NCBI GenBank assembly: GCA_039679375.1 | Contig: JBDKVA010000126.1 | Coordinates: forward strand, 1-30,244 | DNA length: 30,244 nt | Reading direction: 5' to 3' | From: JBDKVA01 sp039679375 | Lineage (GTDB): Bacteria > Bacillota > Clostridia > Acetivibrionales > DTU013 | In this document: positions 1 through 7,951 of the stretch, in pieces | Numbering within the stretch: the first letter of the stretch is position 1 | Layout of the letters: each line of letters starts with the position of its first letter | Program-made: the position numbers and the translations under genes | Notes under the pieces: generated by a model | Databases searched by the model: none | What the model was told of the DNA's origin: nothing | The model's input: only the letters and a program-made list of their open reading frames with translations

Positions 1-111
1 ATGCGCCATAATTATACATATATTTCCAAATACATACTACTATAAAAGGTCGTTTTTGTACATACCCAAAATACATATTTTGTCAATTCTTTTTATACGG
101 TGTCGGGCTCT

Positions 112-372
112 TTACATGAAAATGCTAACATAAGGCAAATTATCTTTTGTAAAAATAACAGGCGGAACGGGGAAGCCTTTACTTTGTAAAAACACTTGAA
201 TGTTGGCGCCTATGAGCGCCGTGTCAAGAAAGGCTGGTTTTATGACGTGCAGGAAATTCTTATTATTGCCGGAAAAGACGGCGTATGAAACGCTCCCCGC
301 ATCGCGCATCATTTCGAGATTATCGAAATTCATAGGGTAGTATTCTCTCAAAATTCTAAGTATGTTTTCCAT
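112..372 (-). pseudogene. truncated phosphotransferase-like N-lobe fragment
   Basis: An 86-residue reading frame that resembles only the N-terminal lobe of the aminoglycoside phosphotransferase/CotS-like kinase fold. It has a short helix, a beta-hairpin region (AGSVSYAVFSGNNKNFLHVI), a helix and the segment FPVPPVIFTKDNLPYV, then a stop where the family would continue with a hinge and a catalytic lobe. The start is the ATG at 372, which has AGGTGG about 8 bases upstream; a GTG lies 4 codons earlier. The catalytic HxD and metal-binding motifs are absent, and the remaining 111 bases to the window edge do not restore them in another frame that I can see. The family call is by pattern memory and moderate. 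The fragment is most likely the broken remnant of a longer kinase gene. Confidence 0.45.
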
Positions 373-554
373 CAAAACCGCCACCTTTTATCTTCTGTTT
401 CAATTACTTACGCAGTTTATCCAAGCCTGAGTTCTGCTTTCAGGAAGAGACGCTGACTTTGCGACAAAAATTTTTCCCATTCAACTTTTTTAAGAAAGTT
501 AGGTCAAAAAAGATGCTACCTAATTTATCTTTTCATTGTGCTTGTCATCAGGCG

Positions 555-1562
555 TTAAATCTTTTGCTTTATTGGAACATACATGGTCATATATTCTTTT
601 CCATATTCCATGTAAAACTTCACTAAACAAGTCGCTTTAACTCCATTCAATTCTATTTCACTTATATTTTCCAGATTTTCCTTTGCCCATTTGCAAATAT
701 AATTCCAGGTCCTGCATAAGGAAAAAGTCATCGGATTATCTACGGTTACTGCGGCATAACGTCCTTGGGGAATCGTGGTAAAACAGAATTCGCTTTTGCT
801 GCAATCTATTCCGCAGACAGCTTCATCACTTTGATAAAACCAAATGCCGTCATCCGCGCCCATCGGAACAATGTTGTATAGAGATGCATATTTTTCTAAT
901 CTCTTTAGATTCACGCAGTAATCTGAAATATTAAATGTATCAATGTCTAAATCAATTTGCCCAAGCGACAAAATTTTCACCTCGCCGCATCTTGCCTTGT
1001 TTGTTTCAACATATCCGTTGCCCTTGATGTCCTTTGCATCCTGTGTCATATGTTTCATTTGCAGATCAATGAGCTTCAGCATATCACTCAAGTCGTTTTC
1101 TATAATATCGTTGAAACGGATATACGGGTATGGGCAGGTCATGATTAAACGGTTCTTAATCCAAAAGTATTGGCGCCAGGCGCATCCATTTGCTCCTATT
1201 TGATTGCCATAAGTTCTGCAAGATATATTTGCCACACAGAGGCTTTGTTTTAATATATAGTGCCGTATTTTTGCAGAGAATTCCTCCTGTCTGAGCAACA
1301 CCTCATGCATCATTGATGTCAGAAAAACAAATTGAATGGACAGTTTTCCATCAATGGAATACACATTACATATTGGTTTCCCAACTTTTGGCTTTTTACG
1401 GTAATTGATGGTCCATTCTTTGTTTAATTTGTTTTTGGGCTGGATATCGTATGATTTGTAATCCGGATAATAACATGAAATATATTCATTTATAGTATTC
1501 AGAAAATGTTTGTCAGCTTCTTCAAGCGTATTAAGAAAATCAAAATATGTAAAATTTTTCAT
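555..1562 (-). CDS. DUF3788-like / GyrI-like two-domain small-molecule-binding protein
   Basis: A 335-residue protein. Residues about 1-175 resemble DUF3788-type proteins (a KEWTINYRKKPKVGKPICNV strand region followed by a YxxW/helix pattern). Residues about 180-335 look like a GyrI-like/AraC effector-binding domain, with features such as IPQGRYAAVTVDNPM and a closing acidic-aromatic strand ending in YVPI. GyrI-like domains bind small hydrophobic molecules or DNA gyrase; no catalytic function can be assigned. The start is the ATG at 1562, which has AAAGGAG six bases upstream; an earlier in-frame start at 1619 has no comparable site. The gene lies 17 bases downstream of a small ORF on the same strand and close to an AraC regulator that carries a similar ligand domain. 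Domain calls are inference from sequence pattern. Confidence 0.75.
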   Translation of the reverse strand: MKNFTYFDFLNTLEEADKHFLNTINEYISCYYPDYKSYDIQPKNKLNKEWTINYRKKPKVGKPICNVYSIDGKLSIQFVFLTSMMHEVLLRQEEFSAKIRHYILKQSLCVANISCRTYGNQIGANGCAWRQYFWIKNRLIMTCPYPYIRFNDIIENDLSDMLKLIDLQMKHMTQDAKDIKGNGYVETNKARCGEVKILSLGQIDLDIDTFNISDYCVNLKRLEKYASLYNIVPMGADDGIWFYQSDEAVCGIDCSKSEFCFTTIPQGRYAAVTVDNPMTFSLCRTWNYICKWAKENLENISEIELNGVKATCLVKFYMEYGKEYMTMYVPIKQKI

Positions 1563-1579
1563 AAAAAACTCCTTTGTTT

Positions 1580-1819
1580 TTACTTTCGCTCCTGGATTGG
1601 AATAGACAGCGGCTCCCACTTCTCGTCCATCAGACCTTTTATGTGTTCGAACATTTCCATGTCCTCGGAGTTCATCTTGTCGTAGTTCATATCGATATAT
1701 GTCGCGGTGGAGAAGTCGTTTTCCCTAAAGTACGCACGGAGCTCATCAAGTGTCGGGACACGGTCAAGGTCGAGCAGAGTCTTTTTCTTCTTTTCACGGA
1801 GCCACCTCGCTTTCGACAT
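1580..1819 (-). CDS. small hypothetical protein, possibly a gene fragment
   Basis: A possible 79-residue, highly charged protein with protein-like composition (KKKKTLLDLD, then PTLDELRAYFRENDF and DEKWEPLSIPIQ). I do not recognise the family. The start is assumed at the ATG at 1819. No convincing ribosome binding site precedes it, although TATAAT occurs about 10 bases upstream. The frame stays open for another 43 codons upstream, but that extension looks like translated spacer. It ends 17 bases before the start of the GyrI-like gene, so the two could be co-transcribed. It may be a short real gene or the C-terminal remnant of a lost regulator. Confidence 0.35.
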   Translation of the reverse strand: MSKARWLREKKKKTLLDLDRVPTLDELRAYFRENDFSTATYIDMNYDKMNSEDMEMFEHIKGLMDEKWEPLSIPIQERK

Positions 1820-1977
1820 ATTTTGTAAAATTATATCATGAAAATGCAAGCGACGCAAAGCGAAGAATAGAGTAGTTCTAACAGGCATAGTAGTACGCTC
1901 ATAGCGTGTCAAATCCATCGAAGCTGAACACTCAGAGCTGTAGCGCATTCCCTATTCCAAAGAGGAAATATCAGGAA

Positions 1978-2010
1978 ATAAAAAAGACCTACCGTGTAAG
2001 GCAAGTCTTT
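1978..2010 (-). terminator. intrinsic terminator after the AraC regulator
   Basis: Read on the minus strand, AAAGACTTGCC, a 6-base loop and GGTAGGTCTTT form an 11-bp stem (two G-U pairs) followed by a run of six T. It lies 18 bases past the stop of the AraC-type gene. Confidence 0.75.
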
Positions 2011-2027
2011 CTCTGTGTGATTAACAA

Positions 2028-2873
2028 TTATTCTTTAATTACCGGAAACCAAAGCTCATATTTGAAATTGGGTTTTGGCATATCGCGTTCCGGGTAGACC
2101 TCTATGTCGGGTATGCTTTCATCTGCGCGACGATAACCTGACGAGGGTAGCCATTCTTTCCAAAAGCGATTGGCAAGCTCCATCAAATCTCCGTCCTGTT
2201 CAAGAATTGCCCATGTCGCAGCTTTAACATTATATTTCTCGCAGTTTTCAGGAGCTTCTTCCGTCGTCGCGGCTGCAATCCAGTAGTCGAACTCGTGCTT
2301 GCCGTCGAAGTCTGAGCACATACCGATGAACCCCTGTGGTTCTGTATTCATCAGCGATAAAAGAAGGTCATAGATTGCTCGTGGAGTTTCACCCCAAAAA
2401 TTCGGTATCAAGTTGACAACAGCATCGTTTTGAAACTGACGTTTGAGCCCCACTACTGTAAATGCGGGCTTTTTTTCGATTCTGACTTTCATCTCAACAT
2501 CTCCTTTAACTTGTATTTGGAGTGAGATGCGCGGATAGGTAATCAGAGGTATCCCACGACTTCTGGCATATTGAGGCGATACCTTGTGTTGATTTTGAAA
2601 TGCTCGATTAAACGCTGTGGGTGATGAGTAGCCATACTTCAGAGCGATGTCGATAATTTTTACATCACTGCTCTGAAGCTCAAGCGCAGCAAGCGAAAGT
2701 CGTCTTCGGCGAATGTACTCGCTCAATTGTATCCCTGTGGCCATCAGGAACATATTTGAGAAATTGTTCGCCGAACAGAACGCCAGCTTTGCCGCATGAG
2801 CAAAATCAATCTCACCGTCAAGGTTAGCCTCAATATAGTCAAGAGCACGGTTCATACGCGCTGACCAATCCAT
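2028..2873 (-). CDS. AraC family transcriptional regulator with GyrI-like effector domain
   Basis: A 281-residue regulator. Residues about 1-105 form the double helix-turn-helix AraC DNA-binding domain: a first helix-turn-helix around AHAAKLAFCSANNFSNMF, then the signature IDIALKYGYSSPTAFNRAFQ with the usual VSPQYARS ending. Residues about 125-281 form a GyrI-like effector-binding domain that closes with YELWFPVIKE. This matches the SoxS/Rob-type layout in which the C-terminal domain senses a small molecule. The ATG at 2873 is preceded by AGGAGG at 8 bases; a GTG one codon earlier is possible. The gene is transcribed away from the gajAB pair, with a 326-base gap between them. Targets are unknown; local control of the adjacent GyrI-domain gene is only a guess. 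Confidence 0.9.
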   Translation of the reverse strand: MDWSARMNRALDYIEANLDGEIDFAHAAKLAFCSANNFSNMFLMATGIQLSEYIRRRRLSLAALELQSSDVKIIDIALKYGYSSPTAFNRAFQNQHKVSPQYARSRGIPLITYPRISLQIQVKGDVEMKVRIEKKPAFTVVGLKRQFQNDAVVNLIPNFWGETPRAIYDLLLSLMNTEPQGFIGMCSDFDGKHEFDYWIAAATTEEAPENCEKYNVKAATWAILEQDGDLMELANRFWKEWLPSSGYRRADESIPDIEVYPERDMPKPNFKYELWFPVIKE

Positions 2874-3134
2874 CACGATCCCCTCCTTTCACTGTAATTA
2901 TAGTTGAAACGAATGTCATTATCCTCTCTTTGAACACTTAAATGTGCGAGCTTAAGTAGCACAATGCTTTCCATAGTATACCATAAATCTTGGGAATAGG
3001 CTATGCCCGGTGCCTTATGGCTCAGGGCATATGTGGCAAAGTTAATTTCTTTCAGTGTTACGGATTATATGGCTCTCCGTTTGGTTTAAAATTTCACTTA
3101 ACATAACAGGCTATCTTAGGTGAGGGGATTTTGT

Positions 3135-3163
3135 TTGCTTAAATTGGCTCATTTTAGTATACT
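3135..3163 (+). promoter_or_regulatory. predicted vegetative promoter of gajAB
   Basis: TTGCTT, a 17-base spacer and TATACT lie 37 bases before the gajA start. The rest of the 326-base gap (2874-3199) holds no gene that I can see. It contains a 7-bp inverted repeat (TATGCCC/GGGCATA, 3002-3031) without a T-run. Confidence 0.5.
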
Positions 3164-3199
3164 GGTTACAGTTACCAAAGCAAGGAGAGAACAGAAGAT

Positions 3200-5347
3200 A
3201 TGTACTTGAAATATATTCAAATCATCAATTTCAAAAACCTGAAGTCTGCTCGTTTTGAGTTTGCCAAGGGTGCCAATACAATCATTGGCGAAAACGATTC
3301 TGGCAAGTCAAATGCCCTAACCGCTATGCGGATACTTTTGGACGACAGCTATTACTACAACACAAAACGACTTAAGGAAACGGATTTTTCATATGCTCTC
3401 GGCGATTGGAAAGGGCATTGGATAATCATCTCTGCTTTTTTTGATGAAATATCTGATGAGGATAAGCATAACGAATTTTGTGCTGAGCTGACTCCTGACA
3501 AAGAAAATGCGGATTTTTTAAGATCGTATATCCGATGCGCAGACAAGGGTTACGGAACGGTCACTTTATTTATCCGCCCTTGTAAATCCAAAAGGCTGGA
3601 ATTGGCAGAAGCTTCTCAAAGCGGCAGACTTGAAACAGCTCTTTCTCAAATCAAACTCAATGACTATGAGTTTTTTTATACGTCACGGTCTCAAGCTGAC
3701 TTTACTAACGAAACTGTGTACAAGTCCATTGTAGGCGATATTGCGGCTGGTGAATACGCCAACCCTGAAAACGATGACACCTCCGTCATCGGCACAAAAA
3801 TTGACATAATGAACGTCTGGCAACACGTTTCGACGGTTTTCATTGATGCTTTGCGAGATGTCGAGAATGAACTTCGAAAACCCAAAAATCCAATACGACA
3901 AATCATTGATACCGTCGAAGGTGAAATTGCTATAACAGATATCGATGATATCAAAAGCAAAATTACTGCACTCAACTTAAAAATCGCCAGTATCCCTCAG
4001 ATTTCAGATATTGGGAATCAAGTAAATCGAAAACTGCTTGAAATGATCGGAACGGTTTATTCTCCAGACATCAAGCTGGAATCCCGCTTGAAAGAAGATT
4101 TTGCGACACTTGCCAGATATCTGACGATGGCTCCTTCCGACCAGAACGATATTGACCTGCTTGGATTGGGTCATCTTAACATTTTGTATATTGCCTTGAA
4201 GCTGGTCGAGTTTGAATCCAATCGCAACCGGGAGCTTCTCAATATCATGATCATCGAGGAGCCGGAAGCCCATATACATACGCACATTCAGAAAACGCTG
4301 TTTGACAACCTGCAGGTTGCCCATACCTATACGCAAGTCGTGATGTCTACGCATTCTACGCATCTTTCAGAGGTTTCGGATATTGAAAAAGTAAACATCA
4401 TGAAAAAAGTCAACGAGCAGCTGTCGTTTGTCATGAAACCCACAAACGGACTGGACAAATTCGGAGCCGACGTACTTAAACACAGGGGTATGGCGTTTAC
4501 TCAGATTCTGTCCAGATATTTGGACGTAAAGCGGAGCGTTCTATTATTCTCGAAAGGCGTTATTCTCGTTGAGGGGGACGGCGAGGAAATTCTGATTCCG
4601 GTTTTGGGCAAAAAGGTGCTTGGGGTTTCGCTCGATGAAATGGGAATCGGGCTCATTAACGTTGGAAGTGTTGCGTTTGAAAATGTCGCTTGCATTTTTG
4701 ATGAAGCCCGCTTGCAAAGGCGATGTGCCATAGTGACTGATTTGGATGCAATTGTCGACGGTGCAACAAAGTGCAGCCAAGAGGCGATGGACATAGGAGC
4801 CGCAAGAAAAGAACGGCTGACCCGTCTCTTTGATGCAAATCCCTATGTCGATACTTTTTATGCTCCACACACGCTTGAGTTTGATTTTGCCAGCATAAAA
4901 GTGAATAAAGAGTCAGTGTATGCCGTCATCAATCATGCCTACACGATAAAGGCTGTGATAGACAAACATGTTGTGGCAATCAAAACAGGAACGGATGCCG
5001 AACGGTACGACGCTGTTCTTACCGTTGCTCAAAATATCCAAAAGGGCTGGTATGCCACTCTGCTTGCTTCTGAAATTGGGGCGAACGCGATCATTCCCAC
5101 GTATATTCTTGATGCCATTGCTTTTGCCGCAAAGGATGTTGTATCCCCCAAGCTTTTGTGGAAAATGGTCAAGTATTCATTTGGTGCATATACCGACTTA
5201 GGCAGCGATTATGATGACATGAAAAAAGAATTTGCCGAAGCTGCGACTCCCGAACAAAAACATGATTTGATGTCGAAATTCTGTGATGTGTTCCCCAAAG
5301 ACATGGTCAGCGTATTCATTGCAAAGGTTGGTGGGCTGAATGTCTGA
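3200..5347 (+). CDS. gajA: Gabija-type OLD family ATP-dependent endonuclease GajA
   Basis: A 715-residue class 2 OLD nuclease: an ABC-type ATPase fused to a TOPRIM nuclease domain. Visible motifs are Walker A GENDSGKSN (30-38), an ABC signature-like LGLGH (321-325), Walker B IIEEPEA (351-357), an H-loop STHSTHL (383-389), TOPRIM acidic motifs VEGDGEE (457-463) and TDLD (513-516), and the OLD-type KGWYA lysine motif (615-619). In described Gabija systems GajA cuts DNA and is regulated by nucleotide binding; it assembles with GajB. This copy is longer than the roughly 580 residues I recall for the founding GajA, with an extended helical C-terminus. The ATG at 3200 follows AAGGAGAG by a somewhat long spacer. 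Its last 8 bases overlap gajB, which implies translational coupling. Confidence 0.9.
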   Translation: MYLKYIQIINFKNLKSARFEFAKGANTIIGENDSGKSNALTAMRILLDDSYYYNTKRLKETDFSYALGDWKGHWIIISAFFDEISDEDKHNEFCAELTPDKENADFLRSYIRCADKGYGTVTLFIRPCKSKRLELAEASQSGRLETALSQIKLNDYEFFYTSRSQADFTNETVYKSIVGDIAAGEYANPENDDTSVIGTKIDIMNVWQHVSTVFIDALRDVENELRKPKNPIRQIIDTVEGEIAITDIDDIKSKITALNLKIASIPQISDIGNQVNRKLLEMIGTVYSPDIKLESRLKEDFATLARYLTMAPSDQNDIDLLGLGHLNILYIALKLVEFESNRNRELLNIMIIEEPEAHIHTHIQKTLFDNLQVAHTYTQVVMSTHSTHLSEVSDIEKVNIMKKVNEQLSFVMKPTNGLDKFGADVLKHRGMAFTQILSRYLDVKRSVLLFSKGVILVEGDGEEILIPVLGKKVLGVSLDEMGIGLINVGSVAFENVACIFDEARLQRRCAIVTDLDAIVDGATKCSQEAMDIGAARKERLTRLFDANPYVDTFYAPHTLEFDFASIKVNKESVYAVINHAYTIKAVIDKHVVAIKTGTDAERYDAVLTVAQNIQKGWYATLLASEIGANAIIPTYILDAIAFAAKDVVSPKLLWKMVKYSFGAYTDLGSDYDDMKKEFAEAATPEQKHDLMSKFCDVFPKDMVSVFIAKVGGLNV

Positions 5348-7079
5348 TTTTGCTGATATATTGAGAGACCTTTCCCCCGAACAGGAAGCTGCATGTAAAG
5401 CCCCCGAAAATGTCCTGCTTACTGCTTGTCCCGGCAGCGGCAAAACAAGAACACTTACCCGCAGGTTGGCGTATCAGGCGGCTCAGGCACCTGCATCAAA
5501 AAAGTGGGACATAGCGATAACGTATACAAACCGAGCCGCTGACGAGATTACCACACGGCTCGATGATATGGGCATCGATTTGTCGAACATTTGGACAGGT
5601 ACAATTCATCAGTTCTGTATGCAGTTTATCATTCGCCCTTACGCCATGTATTCCGGCAGACTGAGTAAAGGTTATTCAATTATTGATGAATATACTAGGG
5701 ACGAATATGGAAGAAGCTTTGCTAAAGAATTGGGAATAAAGCTGAATTATTATGACGACCCTTTTCAATACCCGGCTGTTGTTACCGCATATGAGGCTTT
5801 GCTTGCTGCGAACAAAGAAATTGATTTTGAAATGATTCTTCGTTTTTCAGAGGAGCTTTCAAGTCGCTGCCCTTTTATTAGTGCAAATATAGCCTCTGTG
5901 ATAAACAGCATTCTGGTCGACGAATTTCAAGACACAAACGAGCTTCAATATTCAATCCTTGCAAAAATATATAAAGCAAGCAAATCGATCAGTCTCATGT
6001 TTGTGGGCGATGTGAATCAGGCTATATATGGCTCTCTTGGCGGCGTCGCCAAGTGCAAGGCAGAACTTGACGCTCTTTATGAAACGACATTCAGGGAAAT
6101 GTCGCTGACGGGATGTTATCGTTCTACCGATCGAGTGGTAAATCTGTACAGAAATTTTGAGGTTACGCAAACCGGCGTGTGCTCGGTGGCAGAGATCAAA
6201 GATGTTGCCGGAACGATAAACTACTGTAAGTCGGTTTCAAAGGAAAACTTAACAGCAGAAATTGCAGCGATTATAAGCTCCGAATTGGGATCTGGCACAC
6301 AAGCGGAGGAGATTTGTGTTCTTGCCCCGCAATGGCAAATCTTATTCAGCCTGTCGAGAGATCTGCGTTCGCAGCTTCCAGACGTCCTGTTTGACGCACC
6401 CGATATTTCCCCAATAAAGTACGATCCTTTGAACCCTTTGTTTTTGTTGGCAAGGCTGTTGTTTATGCCTTCAGGCGAAAATGTTTCAACAAGAAAACGA
6501 ATTGCAACTGAGTTCATTTCAATTATTCGGGATGACCTGAAAATCATGGTGCCCGACCGCATTCAAAATTATGACATTCTTTCCGCTGTCAACCATTGCC
6601 GTTCACTGGATACCGACGGCATTGCTTGTTTGAAAGCTGTCATTGAGCGAGTTTTTGCTTTGTTGAGAATCGACGTAAACAGGGAGAAAGCACTTCCTGG
6701 CTTGATTGAACACTTTTTTGCTAGAATCGATTCGCGTGTAAAACAACACTCACTCGCTACAGATTACGATTCGATCAGCAAGTATTTTCGGGACAAGCGC
6801 GGCGTTGTCATCTCAACCATCCACGGGGTTAAAGGCGAAGAATACACCACAGTTATTGCCGTATGCTTGCTCAACGGTTATTTGCCGCATTGGGATTTTA
6901 TCATCAAGCCAGAAAAAAAATGTATACGAAAAACTGAAACACTTAAACTACTCTATGTTCTCTGCTCAAGAGCAAAGCAAAACTTATACCTGTTCAGCGA
7001 AACCGGGCGCAAGACAAATAAAGGATCAGAATATACGCCAACTGATGAGATGTCATTGATCGCCCATGCCTTATCTTAA
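5340..7079 (+). CDS. gajB: Gabija-type UvrD/Rep-like helicase GajB
   Basis: A 579-residue superfamily 1A helicase. Motifs in order: Q-motif LSPEQEAA (11-18), Walker A ACPGSGKTRT (29-38), motif Ia TYTNRAADEI (61-70), Ib TGTIHQF (86-92), Walker B VDEFQDTN (193-200), motif III VGDVNQAIYG (222-231), motif IV with the arginine in CYRS (259-262), motif V STIHGVKGEEY (492-502) and motif VI LLYVLCSRAK (537-546) with a second arginine finger. In Gabija, GajB senses or processes DNA ends and activates the partner nuclease to stop phage infection. It begins inside the gajA stop region, so both proteins are likely made in stoichiometric amounts. It is longer than the roughly 500 residues of the reference GajB. 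No frameshift or missing motif is seen, so the system is probably intact. Confidence 0.9.
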   Translation: MSDFADILRDLSPEQEAACKAPENVLLTACPGSGKTRTLTRRLAYQAAQAPASKKWDIAITYTNRAADEITTRLDDMGIDLSNIWTGTIHQFCMQFIIRPYAMYSGRLSKGYSIIDEYTRDEYGRSFAKELGIKLNYYDDPFQYPAVVTAYEALLAANKEIDFEMILRFSEELSSRCPFISANIASVINSILVDEFQDTNELQYSILAKIYKASKSISLMFVGDVNQAIYGSLGGVAKCKAELDALYETTFREMSLTGCYRSTDRVVNLYRNFEVTQTGVCSVAEIKDVAGTINYCKSVSKENLTAEIAAIISSELGSGTQAEEICVLAPQWQILFSLSRDLRSQLPDVLFDAPDISPIKYDPLNPLFLLARLLFMPSGENVSTRKRIATEFISIIRDDLKIMVPDRIQNYDILSAVNHCRSLDTDGIACLKAVIERVFALLRIDVNREKALPGLIEHFFARIDSRVKQHSLATDYDSISKYFRDKRGVVISTIHGVKGEEYTTVIAVCLLNGYLPHWDFIIKPEKKCIRKTETLKLLYVLCSRAKQNLYLFSETGRKTNKGSEYTPTDEMSLIAHALS

Positions 7080-7386
7080 TCGGTTGGTTCGTGTTATTCC
7101 CAGTTGGCAGGCAAGCTGGCGTAATCGGAAATATTAATGTGCATCAGAACTTCGGGTTTGAATTATCAAGTGTTCTATCTGTCGGGTAATAAAACCCTCA
7201 AGGTCATTTTGGCCCTGTGGTTCATCGTTATTGGCGTATACTCCCGTATTTTCCGTTTATGGTTATTCTTATACTATACGGTCATTGCAGATACTACATT
7301 TTACGGTTTTACTATGAATGCCAGTTTTTATTGCTCTAGATTTGGCAAAAAGAAGTTCCCGAAGACACACGGATGAAAGAAGGCTG
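7080..7386 (+). other. intergenic stretch without a supported gene
   Basis: About 300 bases between gajB and the next promoter. A 79-codon open frame (7137-7376) has no ribosome binding site and an unconvincing, aromatic-rich composition. I see no strong terminator after gajB and no known RNA motif. Confidence 0.4.
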
Positions 7387-7415
7387 TTGAGCAGTGATAA
7401 AAGATGTTATATACT
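7387..7415 (+). promoter_or_regulatory. predicted promoter of the small downstream gene
   Basis: TTGAGC, a 17-base spacer and TATACT, ending 36 bases before the ATG at 7452. The -10 hexamer is identical to that of the predicted gajAB promoter. Confidence 0.5.
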
Positions 7416-7451
7416 GATAAAAATGGCTAAATTATAAATCCGAGGTAAGTA

Positions 7452-7634
7452 ATGATGATTAATGAAGGTTCTGACCGTCCCGCTACCGAGGCTCAGTTGA
7501 GGTATATCAAGCAGATTGAAGAATTATTGGATGTATCTTTTACGGGTAGTACTCTTGAAGAAGCATCCGATTTTATTGACGAGTATAGAGATCGTTATCA
7601 AGCAAAACTCCATACACCGCATAAATATAGGTAA
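7452..7634 (+). CDS. small acidic protein of unknown function
   Basis: A 60-residue protein with a dedicated promoter and a GAGGT ribosome binding site about 6 bases before the first of two adjacent ATG codons. The core reads ATEAQLRYIKQIEELL, then FTGSTLEEASDFIDEY. This resembles short helical modules found in phage and mobile-element proteins and at the ends of some DNA-processing enzymes (xTxxQxxYIxxIE...FxGxTxxEAxxFI). I cannot name the family with confidence. It lies 372 bases after gajB on the same strand, but the separate promoter argues against a single operon. It could be an accessory of the island or an unrelated cargo gene. Codon use and the regular hydrophobic spacing support it being real. 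Confidence 0.6.
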   Translation: MMINEGSDRPATEAQLRYIKQIEELLDVSFTGSTLEEASDFIDEYRDRYQAKLHTPHKYR

Positions 7635-7731
7635 TGGTTCTGAAAGTTGTGCAATTTAGTTTATTAAAAGATGAATGCCAGTCACCCGCCTGCAAAAATT
7701 CATCAAGTATCCGTTCTCTCACTTCATAAAT

Positions 7732-7764
7732 AGTAATCGCAAGGCTGAAAGCCTTGCGATTACT
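7732..7764. repeat. perfect 15-bp inverted repeat (hairpin)
   Basis: AGTAATCGCAAGGCT and its exact reverse complement are separated by 3 bases (GAA). On the minus strand it lies 8 bases past the 3' end of the tRNA-Ala relic, where a terminator or an integration-related structure would be expected. It has no T-run on either strand. Confidence 0.85.
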
Positions 7765-7772
7765 GTGTTTCC

Positions 7773-7848
7773 TGGTGGAGATAAGCTGGATCGAACCCCT
7801 TACCTCTTGAATGCCATTCAAGCGCTCTGCCGGAATACCATAAAACCG
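7773..7848 (-). pseudogene. decayed tRNA-Ala(GGC) remnant
   Basis: Read on the minus strand, 7773-7848 keeps an intact anticodon arm (CTTGAA-TGGCA-TTCAAG context, anticodon GGC), the GAGCGC end of the D arm, the TTCGATC T-loop and a CTCCACCA 3' end. The D-arm first half and the 5' acceptor strand (expected GGAGATA, found GGTTTTA) no longer match. The T stem has two mismatches. It therefore cannot fold as a working tRNA. It may be the 3' part left by integration of an element into tRNA-Ala, or simple decay. Confidence 0.65.
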
Positions 7849-7951
7849 CGCTTTCAATTGGAGCGCTGGGATGAGCGGACCGGTCAAGCGCGGTGTGCAA
7901 TCAGCCAGTATCACGGGATTTCCGGTGCATTTATGTGGGACATTCCTACAA

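Noticed and set aside
3002..3031. Inverted repeat TATGCCC/GGGCATA upstream of gajA as a terminator
   Set aside because: No T-run follows on either strand and no gene ends here; it could be an operator but there is no support.
7137..7376. 79-codon open frame after gajB
   Set aside because: No ribosome binding site, odd aromatic-rich composition and no recognisable motif.
7773..7848. Functional tRNA-Ala gene
   Set aside because: The 5' acceptor strand and D arm no longer pair and the T stem has two mismatches, so it is listed as a remnant.
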